64,000 nt of DNA from Blastobasis lacticolella. Its lineage: Eukaryota > Arthropoda > Insecta > Lepidoptera > Blastobasidae. The position numbers and the translations under genes are program-made. Below the pieces are notes generated by a model. That model was not told the DNA's origin. It worked only from the letters and a program-made list of their open reading frames with translations, and ran no database searches. The stretch lies in NCBI GenBank assembly GCA_905147135.1, contig LR990054.1:18327001-18391000 (forward strand), in the 5' to 3' direction. Positions 45,620-56,899 of this stretch are shown piece by piece (within the stretch, counting starts at the first letter, position 1; each line of letters begins with the position of its first letter).

Positions 45620-47299
45620 GTCGTCGCGCCCTGATTGCGATCGGGGCCTAATATTATATTCCATTGCCTTAATATTTCACTGCGCAGCTGAAATTACAAT
45701 TAATTTTACTGCAGGTAAATAAAACGTTTTCTATCAGTAATTTCGTAGGTACTATTTCTTACTAAAATTATAAAAGCGAAAGTGATTTAAATCGAAGATA
45801 TTTTAAAGAAAGGTCAGATATAGAACTGTAAATAAACCGACGAGCACGTATAAAAACGTTGAAGAATGTGGAAGAAGCCAGAGATATTTGTCGGGACCGC
45901 ACCAAAGAGGAACAATGTGGTTCTGTCTATCCCTACGGGAAAAAGGAGTACGACGTTCATGTATGTATGTTCTAACCTCTGACGCAAACATAAGGGATGT
46001 TTGTCTTTGGACGTCATTGTGCGTTTGTTTGATTGAAGTGGCACAGTAGCGCCGCGGCTGCCGTGGACGATTTCGATGCGGTTATTTGCAATTCAAAGCC
46101 AGCTAATCGAGATGGTTCATGGCTTTTTCGTTTAATGTCGAATTCATTCCGTTGTTTGAAATATATTTTGTACTTAGGTAGATTTCTCATAAAATTTTCT
46201 TCACTTATTTTCTAATAAGGAAATCAAATAAGGGGTATTTTTAATTATTTATTTATCAAACTTCTTTTAAAAATTGAGATGGTTTGGTTTATTTAAAACT
46301 TTTTCATTTTAATCAGATTCATTCAATACCTTCTTTTGAGTGTTGGTATATATCGTCTGTAGCTGTCGGTTGCAGCTCTGTCAAGGTAGCACCGCAAAAT
46401 CAGCAGAATTTGATTTAAAAGACTTAGGAATTTGTTGCTATTTATTTGCTAATTATTTACCAAAAAACCGTTTTTTTTTGCTCAAACCGATTTTTAGAAA
46501 TCGGAGTTACTGCTAACTTGACGTCAAGGTAGCAGAAAAATGTAAAATATTGCAATTATCGAATTGTTGACTTGCTTATTATTTGTTGCTAATTATTTGC
46601 TGCAGAACAGTGCAAAAAAATAATACCCCAAAGCATTAATATTCTTGTAGCAAGTAGCGATAACATTGCATCAAATTGGGCTAGCTACTACATAGAAGGC
46701 GCAAACGAGCCACCTGATGGAGCCTGGATGACGATATACATTACACACCCATACACAATATTATTTACAAAGGGCCTAGTGAGAGCATACGAGCTGATTG
46801 AAAATGGTAAACATACATACGTTAATTACGAGTATTTACAAAGGGCCCCAAGAATTCTCGGGCTTACGCAACCGCGCAGCACCGCGCCCCGCGGCCGCGA
46901 GCCGGCGAGCAAACACAACGCGCGACCTCAACGCCGACTGTGGTATTTCTACTTTCGAGATAACCGCGCACGTTATCTTGATAACTTTGATAATGAACTA
47001 ACTACATGTTCGGTTTTATCCTCTCACGCCCGTGCGTCGGTTAACTATCGTGTTGCGCCGGAATCAGTCGCCGCACCTCAATTACATGCGCAGAATTATT
47101 TCTGTTTCAAAACCTTTGTAAGCGCGCGATGCGATGGATACCTTGATAGTTGCCTTACCTAGATGGGTGTACAGAAATCCAAATTTATTACAGAGCATCT
47201 ACCTCTAACAAGTGCCTTACTGGTGTGTAGTCCAATAAAAAAGAAACCGGCTTCATTAGAATAATGTTATCTGTGTCTACCCAAACGAGAAAAAGGTGG
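45301..47299. other. Non-coding; (GGC)n microsatellite and short frames
   Basis: A (GGC)n run is at 45588-45618. The 144-codon plus frame at 46728-47162 crosses a GC-rich patch but has no splice framing or known domain. Short repeats of 'gtcaaggtagca' occur at 46380 and 46523. Confidence 0.35.
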
Positions 47300-47390
47300 G
47301 ACATTGTCTACCTCATCATCATCATCATCATCTTGGTGTGTCCCGGTTACGCTCTCGCTCAACGCACGGCGGCCCGGGGTCCGCCTAAAC
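47300..47390 (-). mobile_element. SINE family D 3'-end fragment
   Basis: A (CAT)n run is followed by 'cttggtgtgtcccggttacg' and 'cggcccggggtccgcc', the antisense of the family D 3' end. Confidence 0.55.
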
Positions 47391-47604
47391 ATTGTATATC
47401 TATATGCATATTTGTTTATTTTGATAAGTGCGATAAAGAACTACTTCACAATACATGTTCAGTTTCTCTCACACACTGGTTTAATTGGTTAACTGAATCA
47501 TGTGCCTAAATGAGTCACTTTACCTAAATTACGTATTTAGAACGAAGTAAGCATGTAATCCCAATTTAGTTACAGAGCAGAGCTACTAAGGACGAGTCAT
47601 CTTA

Positions 47605-47690
47605 AAGGCGGGTGCCTTGCAGAGTTGAATAGCACCAACTGAGTATTCACTCGCTGTCATAAAAGGTGATTAAATGGCTTCCAGAATATT
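47605..47690 (+). mobile_element. Family A 5' fragment
   Basis: 'gccttgcagagttgaatagc', 'accaactgagtattcactcg' and 'ggtgattaaatggc' match the sense 5' end of family A loosely. Confidence 0.4.
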
Positions 47691-48145
47691 GCTAGCAACG
47701 TTACCAACCTACCTTTTGTTACGTGCTCATTACGTTGTGAATGAATATAACAAAAATACCTAACCATAGATTACCTATCGCAAAGCTCGGCCGCCACCAG
47801 AAATTTTGGATACAGGGGCTGAAAATACTGAACCAATTTCGAAAAAGTCCTTCACAATAAAGGAAACTCTTACTTTCCCGGGTGGATTGCTGTACTTTCA
47901 TCGCGGATGAATGGCCCCATCCATGGAAACGGCTCTGAAAAATGTATTAAAAATAGAAAAACAAGTCCACGCGGACGAAGTCGCTATAAACCTATTAGTT
48001 GCTTATAATGACCTCTACAATAAGTGGTTGAATGTGCTGATACATCTGCAGTAAGTACATTAAAAGTAGGTTAACGCCCGGGCAGCCAGCGAGGAACCCG
48101 GCGCGTCGCGAAGCGCTCAAAGGAGGCTGGGCTGTCGCGCCCTGA
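47691..48145. other. Non-coding; family E-like fragment
   Basis: 'ccacgcggacgaagtcgc' at 47968 is the GCGNACGAAGTCG signature of family E. No gene is seen. Confidence 0.4.
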
Positions 48146-48241
48146 TTAGTTCTGTCTTGGGACACGCCGCGCCGCCGCGCGTGGCCGCTCCACAACCACT
48201 TCTTCGGCAACATAATCCAAATCCTTCAGCAATAAATCCAT
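48146..48241 (-). CDS. Small ORF, 31 codons, uncertain
   Basis: The ATG at 48241 opens MDLLLKDLDYVAEEVVVE followed by RPRAAARRVPRQN and a stop. The acidic, leucine-rich start then basic tail looks protein-like, and the ATG lies at an AT-to-GC transition. No donor of good quality is in the frame. It may be the decayed start of a transposon gene, a small coding exon, or chance. Confidence 0.2.
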   Translation of the reverse strand: MDLLLKDLDYVAEEVVVERPRAAARRVPRQN

Positions 48242-50117
48242 AACGAACGAACGCGTCACCTAAAACTGATTCGGACATGCGATGGTGTGGGCTGCCCTCT
48301 GTAATAACCGATTAGATTTTTACAGCGATATGGTGGTCTAAACTATAGTTTATAAAACATGATGACTTGAGTTTGGACAGCATGACTCCGCGAGACAATA
48401 GTTTTCAATGGTAGGATTAGGGTTGCCCTCATTCGATAATAGCTGGCCCTTTTTCAAAGTGACCTAGTGGGCAGATGTGAAGAAGCAATCTCCATGCCAA
48501 ATTCCATAAATATCCGCCGTTTAAAGTAAAAAAAAAAACAAAGATAAGAAAAAATATCCATCAGTTATTCGGAGTACCAAAATGCCAAAGGTAGTAGTGT
48601 ACGTTTTGATAAATAGCTTGTACTTACTATTACAATTAACATTTCATAAAACGCTAACCTTTCCTTTTGCAATTATCTCAGATTGCGCGTCACGGCTCAC
48701 TATCAGGTTGCAATTGCAACACAAAATACTTGAAAATAGGTTACACGATGACCTAGCTAGAGGAACAGAAAGGGAGGCGCAGTGAGCGGCAGGCTGTGAT
48801 CAAAGAACTCTGGAGCTAAGGCGGCCTGATTAGTTCCCTTGCAGACTGCAACTGACACTCCGTGGCACCCAAGCTAGCGACGCCGAGCTGGTCTGACCAG
48901 CTCGGCTGAATAGTGTGTTCGGGAAAGTCTAGATATTGTGTAGATAGGTATTTCGATAGAGTTTATGCAAGTTTATTATTATAGCAGTCCGTAGTAGCTG
49001 TCCACCGCTTGATGAGAGCCTTCGACAAGAGTTTTGATGATGAAGAATTTTTGTATACATATAAACCGTCATACAAGTAGCCTATTCTTATTCCAGCAGA
49101 CCCTAATTTAGCTAACTACCAAATTTCATCGAAATCCGTTTATACATCATAAACCAACAACATGGTCACAACGGCTCGTAGCATATCCCGCACTACGCGA
49201 ATATCGTAATCGGATTATTCTTATAACCTTATCCCTTATCGACTAATCTTATCATAATGCAGCGGAATTGCAGCAGTTGTTCCTTCGTACTTTTTCAGAG
49301 CTTGCAGCTGCTAGATGCCCCATTAGCCTTTGTGTATAAAATGGTGGAATTGATGTTGCTAAATAGACATATATTTTGTGATCAGAATTATTTGTTTGAC
49401 TTGACTACATTTTAATTTTTGTAGTGGCAGGTATACGGTCCAGCGCAGAATCACGAAATAATAAGTAGGTCATTGACATTAACTTATCGTCGGAAACTTT
49501 TGCCATGCCTAAATATACTTAGTTTATCCAATTCACAACCATGAAAGGAAGACGTCTAGTGATGTAATAGGAGCAGGAAGCTTAGTCCGAAATAGTCGTT
49601 GAGCAATTGTACAGAAAACCTAAGTAGTAAATACCTCAATAACCTACTATAGACTAATATCTATTTGCAAGCCAAAGGTTTGTTTGTACTATGAATACGT
49701 TCAATGATTGGCTAGCCATGCGTATCTTCTCACGGCCCCGTTCAATCGGGCGCCGTCTATTAACCGAATCGAACCGAGATTTCGACTTGAATCTAGGAAT
49801 AATATACTAATGTACTTAATCGTAAACGTTGACATGCAGATATGTACACATACATATGCCTACGCTTCGTTCGCGTGGAATGAGATGAAAAAGGTAGCCC
49901 GTATCGTACCTATATCCATTTCCGACCCTTGAAATACGTTTCTATAATATGCGTAAATTACACCAATTTGGTGTGATTAAAGCAATCCAATTATAACAAA
50001 CTTTCCATAATTATGCAAATCTGGCCATGTCTATGGAATTAGTTACCTAAAATAATAACGCTGTCTCGGCTCTAAAGAATACAACATAATTTTTTATAAT
50101 ACGCTTAACATGCCTTA
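48242..50117. other. Non-coding, no supported gene
   Basis: A family E-like stretch ('aaatttcatcgaaatccgtt') lies near 49121. No coding signal is seen. Confidence 0.4.
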
Positions 50118-50240
50118 CGCAAAGCTCTTTGAAAATACATAACAGAAAATGCTGCAGCACATTTTCTGCTCGATCCTCCGTGTTCTGGCTTTGACATTTA
50201 GGCAGTCGTCTTGCACGACTCTGCTGGGTACTACAGATCC
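50118..50240 (-). mobile_element. Family A remnant
   Basis: 'agaaaatgctgcagcacat', 'ccgtgttctggctttgaca' and 'gtcgtcttgcacgactctgc' follow the antisense order of family A but are heavily changed. Confidence 0.35.
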
Positions 50241-50424
50241 ATTTTCTTAATAATCTCCGATAATAATAGTGCGGCAGTGCGCTCATAATTCACGCATCAC
50301 GTATGTTAACCGCTGCCACCGAATATCTACCTATACAAACGGTGCGACGCTACACCGGCGGCGGTGATTCACTGCCACGTGTGCCACTAAGACGAATTTT
50401 GCCACATCATTTTGACACTAAATG

Positions 50425-50545
50425 CTAGGCCGTGTGGTATCCCTCCATTATAGGATAGGACATCGTACAAAGCGACTATTTTTTTATAATATAGGGAGGC
50501 AAAGCAACAAGCGTGCCACCTGATGGAAAGTGATCAAAGCAGCTT
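50425..50545. repeat. Family A and LINE-end remnants
   Basis: 'ggccgtgtggtatccctcc' and 'gacatcgtacaaagcgact' are family A sense fragments. 'ggcaaagcaacaagcgtgcc' and 'acctgatggaaagtg' are a LINE 3' end in antisense. Confidence 0.45.
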
Positions 50546-51336
50546 ATAGACACTGGATACTTCCCCAAGTGAGCTGGCCCTTTCTACCACAAACGTGTAA
50601 AAAGAACAGACAATCAACCTTTATAAACAAGAAACACCTTCTTCCGGCAGCATACTGTGTTCTGTTGTGTTTGTTAAATCTGCGACTTACAACTTGACCA
50701 TCCGTAAGTATTTGCCCATTGACCAGTTGTGACCAGACCAATAACTTCCTTCTATGTACGATTGTACCCTTCAAGGGTCCTTAATTCTGGCGTGCACCCT
50801 GGAGTCGTTATGGGCTGTTGACGACGGGCGTGATTCACTCGACGGCGCCTCTCAACTTGGCTGCTCAAATTTGGCAATAAGGTCAGTTTACTCAGCGATG
50901 GGTAGGTATGTAATCACCTGTGATGGTACGCTTGGCGTGGCTATTTTTACTCAGTCTTATTCCCACGGCAAATTAGCAGCGAAGTTCCATTGACCATTTA
51001 TTGGCATCTTTCGTGCCGACAGACAGGTATACGTAATAGATTTTCTCTCGCACAGCTACACGGCAAATGTTAGTCGTGGGCGCGCCATGGTAAACATTGG
51101 GTGAAAAGTTCGCGGTTGTGCCACTGTACAAGAAATAGCAAAATCTACTGAGAGCCTGAGATGAGCCTGGCTGAGATGATGATCAACGTAAAACCAAAAC
51201 TTGTTTTCACAGATAATGCTATTTTAGATATTTCCATAGGAATATTGTAGTAATCGCTTCACAAGTTAATGAGTGGACCTTTGTAGCCTTGCATTTAAAT
51301 AGATTACCACTATTAGTTGATTTATGAATTATATAC
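50546..51336. other. Non-coding, no supported gene
   Basis: No recognised repeat or coding signal. Confidence 0.35.
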
Positions 51337-51592
51337 GATCATCACAGCCCATAAAAGTTCACTGTAAGACTTATGGCCTCTCCCATGAGAGGGGAGGTTA
51401 TTGCCATAATATCCACGCTTGGCAGGCGGGTTGGACATCGCAGTGTTGTAAATATACAAATGCTAAACGCTGCTGCCAATTTTCCTGCCTTCGGAGACTC
51501 TAGAACTTTTGCCTCGAAAACATTAGTCGCCTTGTACGACACCTACGAGTGTAAGGGGTTGGTGCTATTCTACTCTGCCGGATACCTCACGG
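51337..51592 (-). mobile_element. Family A SINE-like element
   Basis: Near full length (about 256 bases): 'atcatcacagcccataaaag', 'ggcaggcgggttggacatcg', 'gccttgtacgacacctacga' and 'ctgccggatacctcacggc' on the plus strand. Confidence 0.75.
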
Positions 51593-51762
51593 CACGATGG
51601 AAAACACGTATATAATATGGAAGAATCGAAAGAAGTGTGATGACGCCCGCGCCGTAGCCGACGCATTAATTTAGTATCAGGCTATCTTTGCGGGTTAGAA
51701 GCGGAACGATACGATTGTATTTACATATAGTATTGTGGTTAGGAAAATAAATGTCCTGTACA

Positions 51763-51936
51763 TTATTCGGCGTATAACCTGTCAATTATACATTTCAAAA
51801 CACAAAGAAGGCAGTTCTTGGGACACTTGATGCCATATTCCCGCCAGTTCCCGGTAGCCGCGTTGCATCTAGTGTGGTTGCCCTCAATATCAATGCACAA
51901 AGTAACCGCTTGGATGGGTGAGGTGACGCGACGCAT
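51763..51936 (-). CDS. Weak candidate C-terminal exon, Cys-rich
   Basis: The minus frame ends ...GNHTRCNAATGNWREYGIKC and CPKNCLLCVLKCIIDRLYAE, then TAA. It has an N-glycosylation site and a C-x3-C-x2-C-x3-C cluster, which would suit a secreted or extracellular domain. An in-frame ATG is at 51936, and the frame is open further upstream to about 51996. Codon bias is moderate. I do not recognise a family, and there is no obvious acceptor; it may be chance. Confidence 0.2.
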   Translation of the reverse strand: MRRVTSPIQAVTLCIDIEGNHTRCNAATGNWREYGIKCPKNCLLCVLKCIIDRLYAE

Positions 51937-52239
51937 GAATTTATGTGGAAATAAATTCAGGGGCTCAGCAAGGATTTTTCGGAGAACGCATTTCACATAG
52001 CATATCTACGTGAACCTCATGTTGTCAAAATTTCATATTTTATACCTATGATTACAGCGACCGACCGAAGGGTTTCTGAATGATCTTAGGATTAGGGTAT
52101 AGTAATTCACAAAGATTTTAAATAATCTTGTAACTTAGGGTAGGTAAACGATATCTGATGATTTTCTGACCATAATACTAGTAGAAATCAGACCACGTAG
52201 ACCCTAATGGTGTCCACGCGAAGGTTCGAAAGAGCGTTT

Positions 52240-52450
52240 CTCGCTCGAATAATCTGAATCATAAGATGTGGAATGAGCTCCCAGCCAGTGTTCCCTTTGG
52301 ACAATGACAAGAGATCGTTCAAAAGGTATATTAGAGGTCTTCTTAGAGGCGGGCACTGCATTCTTAGTGTCCCTGGTGTTGATGTCCATAGGAGGCGAAG
52401 ACCACTTTCCATCAGGTGGCCGGCTTGCCTGTTTCTCTCAAATCTCAAAG
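52240..52450 (+). pseudogene. LINE ORF2 C-terminus plus family B 3' end
   Basis: The plus strand reads MWNELPASV in one frame, then FPLDNDKRSFKRYIRGLLR in the next, so a one-base frameshift splits the conserved WN.LP.SVFP.....FK..... motif of Jockey/CR1-type LINEs. It is directly followed by 'cctggtgttgatgtccatag' and 'accactttccatcaggtggc', the family B 3' end. This joins the coding and 3' untranslated parts of one LINE family. Confidence 0.7.
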
Positions 52451-53070
52451 AATAGTGTCTATTTCAATGCCAAAAATTTTATGTTTAATTCAGAAGGGCA
52501 AGGTCGAGGCCTAATACACAAGTCCTCGTGATATTTTGCATGAATTAGAATCTCTTTAAGATTCGCAGTTTATACAGACAAACAAAACCTTAAATTTAAA
52601 ATAAATTTATGCCAATTAAATTATCATTAGTCTTTAGTTTTCTATATAACTCAGATAATAAACAGACAGCGCACAGGAAGAAAAGCTGTAACTGTTGCCA
52701 ATTATCATGAACAATTCAAGTTTGTGGTTCATACTTGACCAAGATAGAAACGGCTTGTACTGCACTAAGAACTGGTTGAAAGATGGATGGTGAGTCAAGT
52801 ACCTGATAGTAAATAAAATCTAAATACTTTGTAAATTACTAGTTAGCTGTATATTAAACCATATATTAGGCATTGAAAATATCTACTCTGTCCGTACCTT
52901 TGAAAATTTTATTGTATAAAATTACACTAATGTTTTGCGTAATAACCTATTTTGTTATACATCTGGTTCCTTTCACATCACCCACACACCTTTCGCAATA
53001 ATATAATTCTTTGATAGATTTAACTTTTCTGATATTGGCATTTGTTTTTATGATAAAACCTGTTTTATTG
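52451..53070. other. AT-rich, nothing recognised
   Basis: No frame or repeat signature was seen. By position it would lie in Liprin-alpha intron 1 if the gene continues to the left. Confidence 0.35.
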
Positions 53071-53282
53071 ACTACTAGTGGACCCGGCGCGACTTCGTTC
53101 GCGTATACCTCCTACTTTACCCCTACCTCCCCTTTTTTTTCTTGCTCATAAACCTTCCTATTGAATCACTCTATCTATTGTTGAAAACCGCATCGAAATC
53201 CGTTGCGTAGTTTCAAAGATCTAAGCATACAAAGGGACATAGGGACAGAGAATGCGACTTTGTTTTATACTATGTAGTGATG
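53071..53282 (-). repeat. Interspersed repeat, family E (best copy)
   Basis: Begins 'ctagtggacccggcgcgact', passes 'aaccgcatcgaaatccgttg' and 'aaagggacatagggacagag' and ends 'tttatactatgtagtgatg'. The sequence is widespread in Lepidoptera in my recollection, but I cannot assign its class from the sequence. Confidence 0.6.
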
Positions 53283-53334
53283 TACAATTAATGTGCCCGT
53301 TTCTCATATAATATTTTTTAGTTCTGAACAACTA

Positions 53335-53430
53335 TGAACATGAGAGGGGTAGGGAATAGCAGGATCTCCCGTTCATATTGGAGCTATCTGGCTGGGGATG
53401 TACCTCCTCCTTCTGCCAATTAACATATAA
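53335..53430 (+). mobile_element. LINE 3'-end fragment, family B (5' part)
   Basis: 'gagaggggtagggaatagca', 'atattggagctatctggctg' and 'gggatgtacctcctccttc' match 30860-30940. The terminal part is absent. Confidence 0.55.
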
Positions 53431-53609
53431 AAATATTAATAAAACTGCAAAAAATTTTCGGGATAGAATTCTGGGACCAAAATATAATGTAAAATTTTCT
53501 TTTTAATTTTTGTCTGTCTACCGATTTGATAGTTTGGTAGCTTGTAGTTCATGGTAAAATCTAAGGCATGTTTAATCTAATTTGGGTAAGTAGAAGCAAG
53601 ATATTTTTT

Positions 53610-53775
53610 TGATATATTTTATATACCACTAAGGTGGCAAACAAGCTTACGGCCTGCCTGATGGAGCAGTCACCACAGCGTGTAGATATTTGCAATACTA
53701 GGGGCATCACCCACATGTTGCAGACCCCGTAAAAACCTTTTCACCCCTTTCTTAAAGAACTGCATGTAGCTCGAC
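53610..53775 (-). mobile_element. LINE 3'-end fragment, family H
   Basis: Second copy of the block at 21608-21775, in the same orientation and order ('aaggtggcaaacaagcttac', 'ggcctgcctgatgg', 'aggggcatcacccacatg'). Confidence 0.6.
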
Positions 53776-53939
53776 CACCTCGTAGTACTACCATTCATAC
53801 AATATAGAGGCAAAAGCTAAACTGTAATTAAAACTATTTCCACATAGACAAAGTGTTTTTACATCTACAAATTGCTCTATAACTTATTTTATTATATCCA
53901 CAAAAATTGGAAGTTCCTGTTCTTGTGTCCTGACTCGGA

Positions 53940-54057
53940 AATAATAATATAATAAAATATAATAATAATAAATATTCGTGGACAAATTCACACAGCGCCA
54001 TCTAGCCCCAAACTAAGCAAAGCTTGTACTATGGGTGCTAGATAAGATGGGTGATAG
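53940..54057 (-). mobile_element. SINE family C, 5'-truncated antisense copy
   Basis: An (ATA)n tail followed by 'cgtggacaaattcacacagc' and 'gccatctagccccaaactaa' corresponds to the 3' half of 6180-6447. The tRNA-like head is missing. Confidence 0.7.
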
Positions 54058-55953
54058 AAACTAACATTAATTGTGGGATAAACAAGTTTCAAATCATTTC
54101 ATTACATTTTTTATTAGCACAAATCTAATGCATAGTCAAAAAAGATATAATTTTCCGAAATATAATTTTTTTGGCTTCTACTGCTCATAAATAACTCCTT
54201 GAAAGCAGTATATTTGACTTACAGGCTGATCCTGCCTACTGTTTTATTATCTACATATTGATGTATTAAAAATATAAATGTGTGTCTCGCTAAAACTTGA
54301 TAACAGTTTGACCAATTTGAATAACTTTATTAACAATTTGAATAAAATAATTGGCTACAGGGGTGATTTGTATGCAAGATAAAAAGTGAAGAGAGTAGGT
54401 ATAGGGCAGGTATAAGGTAGATGTAGTCTTTAGTTGCCTTTTACAGCACTCATAGTCAAGAGGGTTGGTGCCCTACTCTGCCGGGCAACACACAGCCTTG
54501 CTGATCACCACATGGACTGACTAAAACTGTTATATATTATCCAGTTATAATAAATACAGAACATCACACCTTTTTCCAGTAGGCGCCGGCAGAGTTATTA
54601 CCATATCAAGGTACTTAATATGTAAATAAATATGGAAGTAAGTTTTCCATTAGACGAGTAAGTGTCTAGCATGTAGCATCACCACAATAAACGGTCATAT
54701 ACTGGCACATGCTCCTTAGTGCAAATCAACATAATAAAAAAAAAAAAAACTTGCAGATAATGAAACAAAGTCATAAATACTAAAACAACAGAAGGATGAT
54801 TGCAAAGGCATGCAGTGTCAGTGGGGGCCATGGTCACACATACAGGAATATGGAAAAGGACAGCAGGAGCCACAACTTTTAACAATTTAAAACCAATGGC
54901 ACCTAAAAATAAAACCCGAATATTGTGAAGAAAGTTTGGAATGTGTAAGCGACCTGTGTGATAGAAAAGAAACTAAACAAACACAGTTAGATCATTATCA
55001 CACTACTATCTGTAGACTAGAATCTCAAACCTCAAGCTGCGAAATCTGCTAATAAATAGCTGCTAATTCTAAAACATCACTTTCAATTTGTTCTTTGACC
55101 TAGTATCACATTTTTTGTCTATAGTGATTTACAAATTACAGTTTGATTATTTTTATTATTAAATTGGAAAAGGTAATTGATAATCTATGAAATTGTGAGC
55201 ATAGAGGATAACTGTCTTGAGTGCTTAGACATATTACCTTGACACTAAAAGTAATATTGAGGTTTCCATATTTTAATTTGTACATACATACTTACAATGT
55301 AATTCAAAGTATTAGACACTTCTGAACATTTAAACCAAATCAAGTGAACATTCAAGCACAAACTGTAAATACCTTCAAACAAACTTTATGCATGATTAAG
55401 AATGAGAGTAGGAAAACCATGTCAAACAATCTCACTCAAGTTCAATTAAGACTGGGTTCTTGTACTCTTGTAGAAGGACTTGACGATAGATAGAGGAACG
55501 TTGTATTTTTTAATGTAATAAATGTAATCAAGAACTACTGTATCAATTTTAAAAATTATTTCACAAATAGAATGATACATTATCCAGGGAGTAACATTTT
55601 ATTCCAGGAAAGTAATAGGATCACAAGGGAAAGTTGATTACGAAAGCTGCTGAAAACAGCTAGCATTCTATAATTTGCATGCTTATCAGAAAAGTCCATG
55701 CTCCTCATTAAAAATACTCTTTATTAAAAGTTGTTTTAAAGCCGAGTTAGTTACGACAATTAGAGTACCTGATCAAGTCTAATGACACCAGCTAGACATA
55801 CCTACCTTATAGTCCAAGCCAAAATACAACAAAACAATTCAAGCTTTGATCATTGGGGTAAGTATGACCGGTTGGATTGAGGCAAGGCAGTGCCTGAGGT
55901 GTCACAATGTGAGAATGCTACCGCAACCAGAGCAAGACGGCAGCGGTGCTCAC
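54058..55953 (-). other. Liprin-alpha intron 1, proximal part
   Basis: AT-rich sequence directly 3' (minus strand) of the Liprin-alpha exon, starting with GTGAGC. It includes a family A remnant near 54440-54520 ('gagggttggtgccctactct'). No second exon of the gene is recognisable here. Confidence 0.6.
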
Positions 55954-56202
55954 CTGAGGTAGGTTGGCCGCGATCTGGCGATGCAGCGAGTCGCGTTCCT
56001 TCTCCACCTCCTTGAGCCGCAGCTCGGAGTCGCCGAGCCGCTCCTGCGTGTCGCGCAGGCTCTCCACCAGCTTGTCGCGCTCGTCCAGCATCGACACCAT
56101 GAGCTGCTCGAAGTTCGCATCCTCGCCGCTGAACTGCGAACTCCGCTGACTGATGCTGTCTTCCGATATCGTGGGCATCACGTCGCACATCATATTCCAC
56201 AT
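55954..56202 (-). CDS. Liprin-alpha: Liprin-alpha, first coding exon (83 codons)
   Basis: Liprin-alpha is a presynaptic active-zone scaffold that binds LAR-type receptor phosphatases, RIM, ELKS and kinesin-3, and it organises synapse assembly. The exon begins MWNMMCDVMPTISED, the hallmark N-terminus of insect Liprin-alpha (vertebrate PPFIA proteins start MMCEVMPTISED). It continues with EQLMVSMLDERDKL and a heptad-rich stretch KEVEKERDSLHRQIAANLPQ, the start of the long N-terminal coiled coil (roughly residues 28-80). It ends in CAG/GTGAGC, a strong phase-0 donor, where known orthologues continue with EFA-type sequence. The C-terminal coiled coils and SAM domains are not in this exon and were not found elsewhere in the window. 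Plus-strand frames across it are shadows. Confidence 0.96.
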
Positions 56203-56737
56203 TTTAATTTACCATCGAACCAGAAAACGTCCACGACACACCGAATAACACAGAATCCGATCACCGATTTATTACATATGTTCCGGTACAAAACGTTACC
56301 TAAACCTAACGCAGAGCTCGCGCTCGCGACGTCTCACATTGTCACAACATTCGTATAGGATTTGAAGTAGAAATTCGCGAGACATTCTAATTCGATAATT
56401 AGAAAGACACGCCTATAGCTCCGCGTACTCCTACGATTCCATATCACGGGTAGCTGCTAGCTAAGCGGCATGTCTGCCATCTTGGATTGGAACGTCACGT
56501 CAAGCAAAGCAAGTCAATCCTGGCAAAGAGTAGGTAATTAAGAGTTTTAGTTGAAATAGGCGACGTTATGTAGGTACGTTTTGTAAAAAGGTGTAGCTAG
56601 TAGGTACCTTATTTTTTTGTTTTGCTGATTTGAGCACGAATCAGCACGATTAAATCCACCATACAAGCCAAGCCACAGGCGTTAGTTTTACATAGTCGAG
56701 CTCTGTAATTATTTCTGAATTTTTGATCTATGAATAG
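56203..56737 (-). promoter_or_regulatory. Liprin-alpha 5' flank and probable 5' UTR
   Basis: No in-frame upstream ATG is evident close to the start. A CG-rich patch at 56290-56335 may mark a promoter or 5' UTR exon. The rest is AT-rich. Confidence 0.35.
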
Positions 56738-56860
56738 AATAGAATAGAATATTTATTTGCTTAAAATATGGTTACAATGATAAGTCTTAAGATAATCATC
56801 ACACAGTGGCTCTCACATGTTCAGCCAGTATTAACAGGCATGCAAACTTGTTCATGTTGT
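56738..56860. repeat. (GAATA)n run and LINE-tail remnant
   Basis: Four GAATA units near 56735-56755 run into 'tatttatttgcttaaaatat' and 'aggcatgcaaacttgttcat', which looks like an antisense LINE 3' end. Confidence 0.4.
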
Positions 56861-56899
56861 TGTATGGGTATGTAATCTGAATTGTAGGGCGGTATGGGC

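Noticed and set aside
46728..47162. 144-codon plus frame
   Set aside because: No splice signals, domain or codon preference; the middle is GC-rich low-complexity sequence.
55850..56358. Plus-strand and second minus-strand frames over the Liprin-alpha exon
   Set aside because: Antisense or wrong-frame shadows of the conserved exon.
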